From: Diogma glabrata
Lineage: Eukaryota; Arthropoda; Insecta; Diptera; Cylindrotomidae
Assembly (NCBI GenBank): GCA_963693315.1
Contig: OY856186.1
Coordinates: 238,951,377 to 239,015,376 of the forward strand
Direction: 5' to 3'
Length of the DNA: 64,000 nucleotides
This document shows, piece after piece, positions 11,327-23,290 of this stretch. Positions within the stretch are counted from its first letter, which is position 1, and every line of letters begins with the position of its first letter. The position numbers and the translations under genes are program-made. The notes under the pieces were generated by a model. The model was not told where the DNA came from. It saw only the letters and a list, made by a program, of their open reading frames with translations, and ran no database searches.

Positions 11327-11671
11327 CTTAGTTAGATGTTACACCGTTAAAAATTATCTCAAAAAATTAACAGTGCACAGTTTTAAAAACTTTGTTCTAA
11401 TATATATGAATATATGAATATTTTATTCAACGACATATCATTTATGAAAATCGCTCGTTGGAATGAACTCACATCACAAAATAACAAAAAATTGAGGGGC
11501 ACCCTGTCACCCTGGACGAAAAAAAAAATCAAGGAGAACTTGTATTTTTTATTTATGAAAGACTATCGATAAACAAAAAATTATCAAAATTAAAATGGGT
11601 CAAGTCAAAACGTTGTTGAATCTATGTGAAATTGCTCCTATATTAAAATTTAATAAATGCAACACAAATAT
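11327..11671. other. AT-rich spacer between P and R
   Basis: No gene or repeat recognised. Contains short A-runs only. Confidence 0.45.
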
Positions 11672-11797
11672 ATGAATGGACTGAAATCTCAGAGCTCTGA
11701 GATACCAAGACTTCGGTCTGGGTCAAGGACTTTGATATAGTTTTCGGCAAAAAACTTTTATGAGGACATTATTTTTAGTTTGGGACAGCGATTTATA
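11672..11797 (+). repeat. Repeat R, copy 1, left piece
   Basis: Begins GGACTGAAATCTCAGAGCTC, which includes the perfect palindrome ATCTCAGAGCTCTGAGAT, then the hairpin AGACTTCGGTCT, then GATATAGTTTTCGGCAAAAA. The match to the copies at 51402, 56056 (inverted) and 60948 breaks at the CMC transposon and resumes at 21630. Confidence 0.85.
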
Positions 11798-12094
11798 CAC
11801 AGAGCGAAAAATACCACATAAAATAGAACAAAAGTTAGCAGATTTCTCTATGGTTTTTTGCCAAATAGGAACCCTTTTTCCTTTAAGTAGGATAGCCTAT
11901 TTAAAAAAAACAAGGTGAAACTTTCGAATTTCTATGAGAAAGTCCACTTAAATATAAAAAAAACTCTTATGAGGATTTCTTCTTATTTTTAGTAAGCGGT
12001 CATCTTAAATTCTATAAGAAGAAACCCTTCTTATTTGAAAAAGATGTCGTCTTGAATCAAATAAGAAGAATTTCTTTTTATTTTTCATGTTCAA

Positions 12095-12106
12095 AGTTAG
12101 GTTATA
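12095..12106. repeat. Target-site duplication of the Jockey/I-like LINE (3' side)
   Basis: AGTTAGGTTATA here is identical to 16436-16447 on the other side of the LINE, giving a 12-bp target-site duplication. Confidence 0.9.
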
Positions 12107-12354
12107 ATAATAATAATAATCCTTTATTGACTTTAAATTTTATAATACAGTTGTATACATTTAATAGTTTACTGAGATCAGCTTTTAATAGTAAGCTTTA
12201 CAACAGATGAAATTAATTAGTATGAGTATTGCGAAAAATAAGTGAAAAAGAATGTTTATATTTTCAAATGCAGTTCAGTCTGCTTAGTAACTAATAAAAA
12301 ACTTATATTTACCTAACCTACTTAAATCTAAACTTAAAAGCTACGTTGCAAAAA

Positions 12355-15011
12355 TTAAGCGGTGGTAAAGCTAATGGCGTTTATCAATTCATTTTCAATA
12401 TGATTTAATTTATTTATGTATCTATCATTAGCTTCTCTAGCAACTACATTGACAAGCTTTATATTTAATTCGTTGTGCAGTCTTAAAGTGCTATAACGTC
12501 TAGGGCGTTTATATATAGTTTTTAGAAATTTGTTTTGAATAATTTGAAATTGCTTTTTATGACACAAAGCAATATCCCACCAAATTGGTGCACCATAAAG
12601 TATGATATTAAGAATCACACACTTGTAAATTAGTGTCTTATTATGACTATTCAGTTTACTATTTCTGTTGAGTAGAGGATATAGACTTTTGAACAGTGCA
12701 TTACATTTTTGTTGTATTTGAGTGACGTGTGTCTTAAATGTTAATGATTTATCCAAATAAATTCCTAAATATTTAGTTGAAGGTTTCCATTCCAAAGAAG
12801 AGTTTTGAATCAGAAAGGGTTGTTGTGGAAGTTTACGGATGCTCTGCACCTAGTAAAATAAATAGCTTCACATTTTGATATGTTAATACTAAGTTTCCAG
12901 TTTTTAAAAAATTCGAGAATTTTAGTGAGGTACAATTGAAGCTTATTGATAATAGATACCGCCAGCTCATCTGACACAAATATTGCAGTGTCATCAGCAA
13001 ATAATGATAATTTACATTCACTATCTCTTGGAATATCATTGATGAATAAACAAAAAAGCAAAGGACTCAACACGGCACCTTGAGGAACCCCAGCTGGAAT
13101 GCTAAGTATAGAGGACATGGAATCAGAAATCTGGACAAAAAATGTTCTATCAGTTAAGAACGATTTTATGATTTTAATTAAAAATATTGGAAATCCATAT
13201 ATAAATAATTTATAGCAGACTGCGTCTTGCCAAACTTTATCAAAGGCTCGTTCAAGGTCTAATAATATCATTCCAGTAGATTTTAGCGAAGATCTATTAG
13301 ATTTAATATGATTGACTACACGATGGATTTGATGAACTGTAGAGTGCCCAGATCTAAAACCAAATTGCTCGTTTATAATTATTTGATTGTCAGTTATGAA
13401 CTCTTCCATTCTTCTTTTGATAATCTGCTCAAAGAGTTTTCCCAATGTACAAAGAAGACTAATAGGTCTGTAGCTTGTAGCAAGAGTTGGGTCTTTGCCA
13501 GGCTTTAAAACAGGAGTAATTTTAGCTTTTTTCCATTGAATTGGGAAATAACCTAGCTTCAAGCAGCACTCGAACATTATCTTAAGAAAATGGATTCCAC
13601 TTTCAGGAAGATTTTTAAGTAAAATAAATGGAATATTATCTACACCTGGAGCCTTGAGCCTTGGAAGGAATTTCAAAATATCAGAAATTTCAGAAGGGTG
13701 AATTTCAGAAATTGGAGCATTGTTATCCAAATTATTGAAATTAGTGCAAAAGTCATTCACTTGTTCTTCAATTACAATATTGGAGTTTGGAATTTGATGA
13801 GCGTCAAGGAAGACATCAGCCAATACTTGTGCTTTTTCTGTATTTAAGAAAATTCGATTTCCAGTGTTGGGAGTAACTAATGGTGGAATGGACTTGCGAT
13901 GGTTTTTAAAATGTTTAGTTGTTTTCCAGAAGTTTCTTGAACCATTATCCAAGCATTCAAGCTTCGTTTGCCATTTTTGATTATAAAGAATATTTATATG
14001 ATATTTAATAATTCTATTTAGCAAGTTTATTGAGGTTTTAATGTGAGCAAGGCGACTTCTGAGGTAAGATCTTCTAAGCGAATTTCGGTGTCTGATAAAA
14101 CTTAACACTTGATCAGATAATAACAATTTATCAGGTGGAAGAACTGGCACAAGCGGTACGGATAGATCACGAGCTGAAGAAATGGATGCTGTCAAAAAAT
14201 TGACTGCAACGTTGACATCTGAAATAGTATGAATTGAACTTAAATTGAAATTTTCAATTTCAGATGAAATATGATTCTGATAAATGCTCCAATTAGCATT
14301 TTTATAGTTAAAGTATTTACGATGGCAATGATCTACTTGATTATTAAATACTATTGAACAGAGGACTGGCAGATGATCGGAGCAGAGTGCTTGAATGGTG
14401 TTAACCTCGGATATCAACTGAGGGTTGTTTGTTAAAAATATGTCAATAATACTAGGGACTCCAGCAGGACTATAGTGGGTAGGATCTTGGGGAGCGATAA
14501 CAACACAATCAGAGTTAATAGAATAATCATATAAAGTTCGACCACCGCGGTTAGTTCTAGGACAAAACCAGTTAGGATGCTTACAATTTAAATCACCACC
14601 AATTAGGTAAGGAATATTACCACTACAAATTTTTATAAAATCATTTCTGAGATGCTCAGAATTCGAATATGAACAATATACAGAAAATATTTTAAGTTGA
14701 TTATTATCACTACTTATTATATTAATACCCAGGGATTCTATACAATTTAATTTAAGGTCAGGAAGAAGCGAATGTTTAATGCAATCTTTTATAAGAATAC
14801 CAACACCACCCCTGCGAATATTTTCTCTATCATTACGATAAAATCGAAAATTAGGAATCGAAAATGAAATAGAAGGCTTTAAATGCGTTTCACTAATAAG
14901 TAATATATCAATATTAAAATTATCTAAAAACTGAATTACCTCAAATTTTTTATTTTTTATACCGTACGCGTTCCACACACAAATTTTTAAAGAATTATGG
15001 ATAACAGACAT
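12355..15011 (-). pseudogene. Jockey/I-like ORF2 (endonuclease + RT), one frameshift
   Basis: Start ATG at 15011-15009 overlaps the ORF1 stop by 17 nt. The endonuclease begins KICVWNAYGIKNKK and includes ILLISETHLKP, GGVGILIKD, IGGDLNCKHPNW, a PTHYSP block and CSDHLPVLCSI. The RT has ITPVLKPGKDPTLATSYRPI, the MILLDLERAFDKVW motif, IPAGVPQGAVLSPLLFCLF and the catalytic FADDTAIF. The frame breaks near 12835-12850, after SKCEAIYFTRCRAS; the next frame continues KYLGIYLDKSLTFKTHV, RPRRYSTLRLHNELN and stops at 12355. Domain order and length (about 885 residues) fit Jockey-group ORF2. A single indel disables it unless it is a sequencing error. Confidence 0.88.
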
Positions 15012-16274
15012 ATTTAATAGCAATATTAACCATAACATCAAATTGTTCTTCTTTGGAATGGCACCCCCGAAGTCCTGAAACAAGTTCTTTGAGAATTTGT
15101 AATAACTCATGTGGTGCAAACAAATCATTTGTGCTATCTGAATTAATATTAATTGAATTTTCATGATTGATTGCATTTGTTTGAACCACTGTACTGAACT
15201 GCATTTTTTTGTTAACAAAATTATTATTATTATTATTATTATTAAAATTTTTATTGTTGTTTTGATGAGGTATTGAAGGAATAATAGGAAAATCCTGTTG
15301 TTGAAATGAAAACGTTGGTTGATTTGAAGGTCGACTCAACTTATTTTTTAGATTCAGATGATTTTTTATTTGAATGTATTTTTCTCTTTCTGGACAAATT
15401 ATAGAGTTAGATGTATGATTTCCACTACAATTACAGCAAACATGTTTAGGATATTGTTTTGTAAAGGACACTCCATATCATCAATATGTTCATCTCCACC
15501 ACAGAAATTACATTTTGGCTTCATGTAGCATGCGTTCGCTCCATGACCATACATTTTACATTTATAACATTGGAGAGGACCTTTGCTGGTGGATCGACAA
15601 ATTTCCCATCTGCACACTGTGTTATTAACAAATCTAATATTTTTTAATTGGTTCAGAGACATTGATCCCTTTTTGAAAGCAACAAAATAAAGGGCATCTT
15701 CACTGTTTCGACGATATTTTTTAGGAATAGTTTTCCAAACATTAACAGGACTCAGGCCACTATTCTCGAGGCTTTTCTTAACTTCATTTGTATCCATATC
15801 ATGGAGCCCACATAGTACAAATTTAACAAAACGATTTTCATCAAGCGTATATGAGAACATACCATTGTTATGTTCTTTTAATTTAGTAAAAATTTTGTTA
15901 TAGTCTGATAGGCTATATGTAAGTATTTTTATGCCAATTGACATTATTTGTATATTATATTTTGAAATATTTAGTTCCTTCATAGTTTTATGAATCTCCG
16001 TTGAGGAAGATTTTGTAATTATTGGAGGAATTTTTTCTACAGGTTTTCTAGAACTTTCACCATACGGAGAACTAGTTTGCGATGTTTTTGCATATTTTGA
16101 TAAATTAACGTTAGGTGGTAAACCTGCATACCTGTTTACTGTTGGGATGTCACTCATTTTAATGCCTTGACTCATCTGTTTAATGCTGCTGAGCGAGCTC
16201 CTAGGGAGGCTACGCATCTGGCGACTTATAGTTCTTTTATTTGTGAGCATCCACACACAATAATCACAAAACAA
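14995..16274 (-). pseudogene. Jockey/I-like ORF1 (Gag) with zinc knuckles, one frameshift
   Basis: The N-terminal part is basic and Ser-rich. The central region resembles insect LINE Gag RNA-binding folds (IQIMSIGIKILTYSL, VKFVLCGLHDMDTNEVKKSL, NIRFVNNTVCRWE). Cys-rich knuckles follow: CYKCKMYGHGANAC, then CNFCGGDEHIDDMEC. The frame breaks near 15440-15470 and the third knuckle, CCNCSGNHTSNSIIC, is in another frame. The tail is Asn-rich, from a (AAT)n expansion at 15221-15245, and ends at 14995. By family knowledge this is the nucleic-acid-binding Gag-like protein of the LINE particle. The exact start is uncertain; an ATG at 16164 would give a shorter leader. Confidence 0.82.
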
Positions 16275-16435
16275 TCAATTTATATTTCAATGTTTAACTT
16301 TAATTTGATTTGAATTTATAACTAACAACAAATCCAAACAAAAAATAAAACACAGTTAGAAATTTTAATATTGAAAAAATTTGATTATAACTTGATAATT
16401 TGATGTTTACTTCGCAAACACCGAATATCGAATCC

Positions 16436-16447
16436 AGTTAGGTTATA
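16436..16447. repeat. Target-site duplication of the Jockey/I-like LINE (5' side)
   Basis: AGTTAGGTTATA, identical to 12095-12106. Confidence 0.9.
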
Positions 16448-16605
16448 TGTAACATTTAAAAATACCAATTTTTTTAATTCACTGTTATTTATTTTTATTC
16501 AACAATAAAATTGATAACATACATAAATATAAAATATTTACACAAATTTTAAATAAAATTTAAATTATTAAATTCAGTTATAATTAAATTATATATTTTT
16601 TTTCA

Positions 16606-19003
16606 TTATTTCCAATATCTTTTAGTTCGCAATACTTTTAAGCCATTATTTAATAAATAAAAATGAACAGGAGGTCCATCTAACATATTTAAATCAATAG
16701 AATTATATATTTCAGTTTCATTACCAATTAAATATGATTGAAATCTTTCAGAAAAGTTTAGAAAATTCCATTTTTTACCAATAATTTCTACATTATTGTC
16801 TTTTATTAAAAAATCGCTTATTTTATATACACTGATATCTTTATCATCAGTGGTAGTTATTATGTGTCCTATTTTAAAAGTAGTGCCTCGAAAAATAACT
16901 TCATTGCATCGTGTATACAATTCTAAATTAATCATATTCATCAAAGCAAGATACAAATTATTTTCTGTTTGAATCCACGTTCTTGTAAATACATCCATTT
17001 TGAAAAAAATTATTTTTTAAAACACAATTTGCAAATCTCAAAGACGCTTTTATTGCTAATGTAAGTGGAATATTTACTCTAGAGGTAATACTTTGTGCAT
17101 ATCGCTTATGTAATTGATGCTCAGATTCGAACCTGAAGGACCATAAATATTTTAATGGGCCCAGCTTTTTAATAATTGTGGGATAATGGACAAGGTTGTG
17201 ATATTTTGGTTTCAATTGTTCTTTAAATAGTTTTTGATAGAGTTCGTTATGCTCTTTTATTAACATTTGAAGATTAAACAATGTGTTATCCTCAAATTCA
17301 GGTAATAACAATACGTCAATTAACCTAACAAAGACAATTAAGAATTTATAAACACCATCATTCGGATTGATTAGATCCCCTATCATAAGAAGTACAAAAT
17401 GGCAAAATGTTTTCATTTGTCGTGCGCTCATTTTGAATGTTGCGTTTTGAATATGATGTTTTTGGATAGGGGGACTTATATTACCAATCTCTGTGTCCCC
17501 ATACTGAAACATCTGCTTTCTATAATTTAAAGTTTCTAGACAAAACAATTTTTTCTCGTAAACGAAATAATACAATATTTTTGATAAATCATATTTACAG
17601 ACTCCCAGGAACAAATCATGCGTAATATCACACGTAATATTATCAGTTACATGAAAGCTTGGTAAGGCATTAAATAACGAACCATGTTTTATACCAGTAC
17701 TAAAAGGGTTATTAGTTGAAAGATCTAGTTCGTAGTTCTCTTTATTTCGTAAAAACATGGGCATTTCTACACAATCTTTGGTCGCTTGCTGTTTAGTTCT
17801 TTTACATATTCTGCAAAATGAATTTGCAACAAAAGAGTTAACATATCCTAATACAGTATTTAAGCCCAAATTATCTCCTAAGATTTGTGAAAGTTTAATA
17901 AACAATTGATAAGAACTGCTATCTGATTCTATTTGCAGACCGTCTTTTTGTAACTTTTTAAAAATTTCAAGAAGTGGCGTCAATGCAACATTAATACCAC
18001 AGTCATGTAAATCGCGAGATTTAACAAATCCTGCAACAAAAATATTTGTAAGTTTCCCATTTTGATAGTTTGGTATACTTGGGAAACTGTAGTAAACTCC
18101 ACATACCTTTTGTTGACCGAATTTTGAGCCCAACGGGTCATTGATTTCAAAATCGTCGAGGTATAAGAAAAGTGGTATTGTTACAGCATTTGTATCATTA
18201 TCTAAACTTTTCCAAAAATCACCATTGATAAAATTTTTATATGAACCCTTATTTGAAAGATGTGCCATAAAAGCAAGTGTTGATTTCAATACACCTTTGC
18301 TTTCAAAAAACTTTTTAATTTGAAAAGAAATATCTAAGAGTGTAATTTCTGTCTTAGTTGATGACAAAGTAGGATTATGGTTTAATACCACTTCTGACAG
18401 TTCATTACTAAGAGTATAGTTTTGGGGGTGTTTATAAGGCTGAGCCTCTTCTAGTGCTTTAAAAAATTTATATTCAGTACTAACATCAGAAAATGGCTGA
18501 GAAATGTTTAGAAGTAATTCATTCAGTAACGAATTCGTTTCATCGAAGTTTATTAATAATTTAATAATATTATATATGGGAGTTGTGATGCACTCTGAAA
18601 TAGAATTTTGAATTTCTAATACGTGTTTGCGAGAGAATGTATTTTTACTGAATGAAGTTGAAGAAGAAATGCCATTATTGACTGTTTGAATGTAGAAGAA
18701 AATATTTGTAAAGGTACAATCAGGGTTTCCGATGGTGTGTTCGATTCAACCATGGGTACATCATTTGTTGATAAATCAATTGCATTATTTATGTACGATG
18801 AATGATCATTTTCGTTATCTTTTACGTGTTTTCTTAAGTGTTTTTGAAAACTATAAATATTTTGAAAAATTTGTTTACAATTAAGTTCATTACAATGGAA
18901 TTTATAAATTGTAGGGACACCGTGGTGTGATTTTAAATGGAATACAAGACTAATAGGGGTTAAATGACTTTTTTTTACACATAAAGCAACAGAATTTGGG
19001 CAT
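16606..19003 (-). pseudogene. CMC transposase, C2H2 fingers + DDE domain, frameshifted
   Basis: The start ATG at 19003 gives MPKFCCFMCKK, a first zinc finger; a second follows (HCNELNCKQIF ... FQKHLRKH, near 18900-18830). The catalytic core is open at 18391-16958: LYLDDFEINDPLGSK carries the first acidic residue, FCRICK a CxxC pair, CDITHDLFLGV the D-x-x-H motif with the second acidic residue, and KYLWSFRFESEHQLHKR the final Glu. PKYHNLVHYPTIIKKLGPL is typical of animal CMC transposases. Frame changes occur in an A-run near 18970, near 18690 and near 16990, where the C-terminal 130 residues continue in another frame. Some could be introns, but I see no convincing splice sites. By family knowledge it cuts and joins the element ends. 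It is disabled as it stands. Confidence 0.85.
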
Positions 19004-19026
19004 TTTTGGAACAGTTTTTAATATAA

Positions 19027-19419
19027 GCCGCTTTCCAATCGAGTGAATTGCTGAAGGAATTGATTGTTGCCAATTGGTCTAATATTCAGTAAATCATCAA
19101 AAATAGAGCCAAAACAACAAAAAAACAGCAATTTTTTGACGTTTAAAAAATACATAGCCAAAATCGAAAATTTAGACACAAACAAATATGTTCCGATTTA
19201 TTTTTTTATTATTTTAAACGTTTGACCATAAATAAAAAATATGAATATGTTGAACTGATGAACCTATTTTTTCCTTCACTTTATTCAAATCAATTCAGTT
19301 CTGTAGTAGCTCAGTTTACGTTCAGTGATAAACTGAATATTACCATTGGAACATACAAATTCCGGAATATAATTCAGTTTAAGTGAATCATTCAGTAATT
19401 CACTCGATTGGAAAGCGCC
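19027..19419. mobile_element. 393-bp MITE inside the CMC element
   Basis: Left end GCCGCTTTCCAATCGAGTGA, right end TCACTCGATTGGAAAGCGCC: inverted repeats of about 28 bp with two mismatches, continuing as AATT(G/A)CTGAA. TATAA flanks both sides (19022-19026 and 19420-19424) and is the likely duplication. It lies between the transposase start codon and the companion gene's stop. There is no coding capacity. The superfamily is unclear from the short duplication. Confidence 0.8.
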
Positions 19420-19445
19420 TATAATAAGAATTTTAGTTTAATTTA

Positions 19446-21070
19446 TTAAGACTCTAATTTACTCAACAGATTTGCTACTGAAGAAAAATTTTCAGATTTC
19501 AATTCAAAAAAATACTGTTCTAAAAAGGCCCATAATTGCTTGCTTTTGTGTGAATATTCAATATTATAAATATAAGATAACTTAATTATACAATCAACGC
19601 ACTTCATATACGTACAGCATCTCCATTTCAACTCGGAAATATTAGAAAAATCATTTCCAACCACAATAATTCGTGGCTGAAGTTTTTCCTTACTATCAGA
19701 ATATTCTTTAATTAATCTATTAATTGTGGGTGTCACGTCATTTTGTGTGGTAGCTTTAGTCACGAAATCAGCTTGTCCATCTGCAATTGTTGGTTTTACA
19801 CTCTTGTTACAACGCTGAGGCTGGAGTAAAGAATGGAGCAGTAATGTTAATATACAAAATTTAGAATCTGTAAAAAAAATTGATTTAATTTTTGTAGTAT
19901 ATAGCTAAATATTTATACCTTTTGAAATATTATCTTTATAGAGATCCCTAAGCAACATTTCCTTAGAAGCTAAATTTTTTATCTCACATTTAAAAAGTGG
20001 CAACATTTTGGCATAAAATTGTTCCAACTTGGTGAATAACAAATTTCCTTTTCCAGGAAACATTGTTTCAAAATCTATATCAATCTGTTTAGAAAAAGAG
20101 TGATTTAAATATTTAAGAAATAATTGTTTTGATTTCATAACATTTATTTATCAACACTTACTAGTTCGTAACCATTAGAATCGTTAAAACGTGGCCATTC
20201 TTTTGAAAAAGAGCTCAAAGTGGTATCAATTTCTTTCTCTTTTAACCTATGAGCTGATGTTTCCTTCCAGTACACCCTTACAGTTTCCCATGGACTGCAG
20301 CTATGCTGAAGCCAGCACTTTTTCTCACGGTACTCATCTGTTAAGTCAATAAATAACTAAATGAAACAAAATTATATATAAGAAAGAAAACTATTTACCG
20401 GAAGTGATAAGTATATCTGGTGGTTGCGTTGTCGTAGCCTCTGTTTCGTTTTTCTACTCTGTGTTTGCCCAACGAAAGAACAATTTTCCAGTAGGGTTTT
20501 TCTTACCCGGTTTTCGGGGTAGAAAATAAGTTTCCTAAATATAATTGCGACAAAATTAGGTTATCAGTTAAGCTAATATAGATAGAATAATTCATATATT
20601 TACCGGTTTCTCTTTAGGAAATGTTTGACATATGGCTTTTGCCCATTGCTTCATTTCCGTATAGGTAAGTTTTATTCTCCTACCCGCATAACTGTCCACA
20701 ATGCAATGTGTTAAAAATTTTTGGCATTTACTATTTAAATAACTATTTTGTTCGTGAAAGGTCAATACAAATTGACCTTTTACTGTTGATTTCAATAAAC
20801 TTTTAATATCAAAACATAATAACGCAGTTGGTGAGGATTCTCTGGAAGATCTCACACCATTTAAATCATCCGATATTTTGGATAACCACTCAAGTATACT
20901 GCTGTTCATTGACATTGTATCCTTGTCACACTAAAAGGGTAAATTCTAAAACAAAAATGATATAGAAGCTGTGAACAAATTAGAAGACAATTGTTTGCTG
21001 CTTACCATTTCTTTTCGCCATTCCCTCAATCCACTTTTGAATTTAATTAGTTCACCAAAATATTTTTTAT
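19446..21070 (-). pseudogene. Six-exon companion gene of the CMC element, SAMD3-like
   Basis: Spliced minus-strand gene reconstructed from GT..AG junctions that keep frame: exon 1 (about 21070-21006), 20930-20604, 20534-20399, 20337-20162, 20084-19919 and 19867-19446; introns are 51-77 nt. About 430 residues. Exon 2 encodes DSYAGRRIKLTYTEMKQWAK and ICQTFPKE; exon 3 YFLPRKPGKKNPTGKLFFRW; exon 4 SFSKEWPRFNDSNGYEL; exon 5 DIDFETMFPGKGNLLFTKLE; exon 6 KLQPRIIVVGND and YSHKSKQLWAFLEQYFFEL. From memory this order resembles the multicopy animal proteins labelled 'SAMD3-like'; I infer it is an accessory protein of CMC transposons. Exon 3 has an in-frame TAG after FFRWANTE, so this copy is probably inactive. 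The true 5' end is uncertain. Confidence 0.7.
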
Positions 21071-21629
21071 CTATTCTATTTTTATCTTTCTATTTTTTAT
21101 CTCTCTGACGTGTATTTTTGCATATTAATTTATTAATTACGTTAAACTATTATCTTTTCACCCAGTTTGATTGTACTACAAATAAACACCAAACCCTTAT
21201 ATTTATAAGTTAAAAGTGAATTAACAACAAGAATTTTCAAGATATTGCACAAATTTTGATGAACTTAAAAAAAATGTTTACAAACGCTATCCATAAACCA
21301 CGACTTTATTTGTTGAAATTCCAAAACAAACTTATACATTAATTTGTAATTTACCGTTTGTAAATAACAGATCACGATTCAACATAATGCAACACGAAAA
21401 TAGTAATCGATTAAAAACGAAAAATCAGGAGGGTACGGGGGGAACGAAAAATCATTTTTTAAATTTAAGATGAACTCCTATTTGAAATTAACAAGAAGAT
21501 TTGACATGTAAAAACAAGATGATTTTCTTTTTGATATTTCATCGTTTTTCTCTCCTTTATTACCCCTGGCCTACAAAAATAACTATGAAGACTATCTTTT
21601 AAATTATAGGTAGCATATTTTTCTCTGTG

Positions 21630-23290
21630 TATCAAACATAACTCTTTGTTAGACTACAAGTATTTTTTTATCTCTGTTTAGAAATTTATTACAAAGCTAA
21701 CACGAAACATCAATACGTTGCCGAAAAATTATAACAGATCATAAATTAACATAAAAAGATGATACAATCAGCAAACTAATCAAAAACCTCTCCATTTAGC
21801 TTTTCGAGAATATATTACAAAATCACAATTCATATTTCTCTCAAAATTTCAAAAATATTGTAAAAATTAAATAAAATCAAACGTTTTTCAAAATTCTAAA
21901 AATATTCCAAAAATTATTACAAAATCAAAGATTAAAACTTTTTTCGAAAATTCTAAAAATATTGTAAAATATAAAACAAAATAAAAAATTGAAGCTTTTT
22001 TCAAAATTCCAAAAGTATTCCAAAAATTAGAATAAAATCAAAAATTTAAACTTTTTCTAAATTCCAATAATATTCTAAAAATTCTTAGAAATTAAAAATT
22101 TCAAACTTTTTCCAAAATTCTCAAAATATTGCAAAAATTATAAAAATACCAAAAATTGAAACTTCTTTCAAAATTCCAAAAATTATAATAAAATCACATA
22201 TTTAAAATTTTTCCAAAATTCAAATGTATTCCATAAATTTTTACAAAATCAAAAATAGGAACTTTTTTCAAAATTCTAAAAATATATATATATATATATA
22301 AAATTCACGAATTCAAAAATTCTATTTTTTTTTCGAAATTCTAAATATTACACAAATTATAACGAAATCAAATATTTAAACTTTTTCTATAATTCTAAAA
22401 ATATTGCAAAAATTATAACAAAATCAATAATACAAACTTTTTTCAAAATTCAAAAAATATTTCAAAAATATAACATATTCATAAATATACATGTCAAATT
22501 TCATGTTCAATTACATTTACGACATACAAACAGCTAGGATTTTTTTTCCAAAAAATTGGCTAAAACAATATTTTTTTGAAAAACTTATAATGCCATAATC
22601 CTCAATAATAATAATTTCATGTTCATTTCATTTCATACAAATAATTAATTTTGTTTTTTTCAAAAAAAAAATAAATGAAAATCATTCTTTTGACACACTT
22701 GACAACATTTTTTTGACTAACTTTTAATGCCATAATTCTCAATAATAGAAATAAAATTTCATGTCAAACAAATAATTAATTTTGCTTTTTCCAAAAAATT
22801 GGGTAAAAAAATAAATTAAAATCTTTCTTTTGACACACTTGACAAAACTTTTTGGACAAACTTATAAAGCCATAATTCTTAACAATAATAACAAATTTTC
22901 ATGTCCTACAAATACTTTATTTTATTTTTTTCCAAAAAATTGGGTAAAATAATAAATAAAAATATTTCTTTTGACACACTCGACAACATTTTTTTGAAAA
23001 ACTTCTAATGCAATAAAATAATCTAGTTTTTGATCTCACATACCAATCCTGACCATCAAGATTTCTCCACATTCTTGGTTCCTACTCATTATCACTCAAA
23101 ATGCTGGGAAAGCATAAATATCCATATTTCCTTGTTTAGACACTCTTGACGATTTTTTTGACATACTTCCAGTATAATTATCAAACACATCGTTCTTTTG
23201 GATCTATCCATTAAGTATACCTAAATCCCTCCAGCGGTTTTCTAGTTTACGTAGATAATGACGGCTGGCCGGCCGAAAGGAAGTATGTCG
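21630..23290 (+). repeat. Repeat R, copy 1, right piece
   Basis: Resumes at TATCAAACATAACTCTTTG and runs through AACATCAATACGTTGCCG, a long stretch of degenerate AAATTC(C/T)AAAAATATT(C/G)CAAAAATTA units, then units of about 170 bp containing TTTGACACACTTGACAACAT, and ends near a GGCTGGCCGGCC box at 23262-23273. The order is the same as in copies 51402-54262 and 60948-62003. Non-coding. Confidence 0.85.

Larger units (their letters stand above)
12107..16435 (-). mobile_element. Jockey/I-group LINE, near full length
   Basis: Minus-strand element starting GGATTCGATATTCGG (16435 downward) and ending in AATAAAGG followed by (ATT)n at 12107-12121. It is flanked by exact 12-bp duplications AGTTAGGTTATA. 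It has a 5' UTR of about 240 bp, a Gag-like ORF1 with CCHC knuckles and an endonuclease/RT ORF2 overlapping it by 17 nt, the normal Jockey/I-group plan. A trinucleotide tail recalls I elements. It lies inside the CMC transposon. ORF1 and ORF2 each carry one apparent frameshift. Confidence 0.88.
11798..21629 (-). mobile_element. CMC (CACTA/Mirage/Chapaev)-type DNA transposon with two genes
   Basis: The left terminus CACAGAGCGAAAAATA (11798-11813) is inverted at the right terminus TATTTTTCTCTGTG (21616-21629), and both are flanked by TA. Undisrupted relatives of the host repeat at 51496, 55930 and 61060 read GCGATG.ATATCAAAC across the site, so the insertion duplicated exactly TA. The total of 9,832 bp includes a LINE of about 4.3 kb and a 393-bp MITE; without them it is about 5.1 kb. 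It carries two minus-strand genes, a DDE transposase (19003-16606) and a multi-exon companion (21070-19446). TIRs starting CAC with 2-4 bp duplications are typical of CMC elements. Both genes carry disabling changes, so this copy is probably dead. Confidence 0.85.

Noticed and set aside
11798..21629. Large virus-like or Polinton element
   Set aside because: The only genes are a CMC transposase and its companion plus a nested LINE; no polymerase, capsid or integrase is present.
21800..22450. Possible centromere-like satellite (AAATTCTAAAAATATTGC units)
   Set aside because: Units are too degenerate and the block is shared by four dispersed R copies, so it is an internal part of repeat R.
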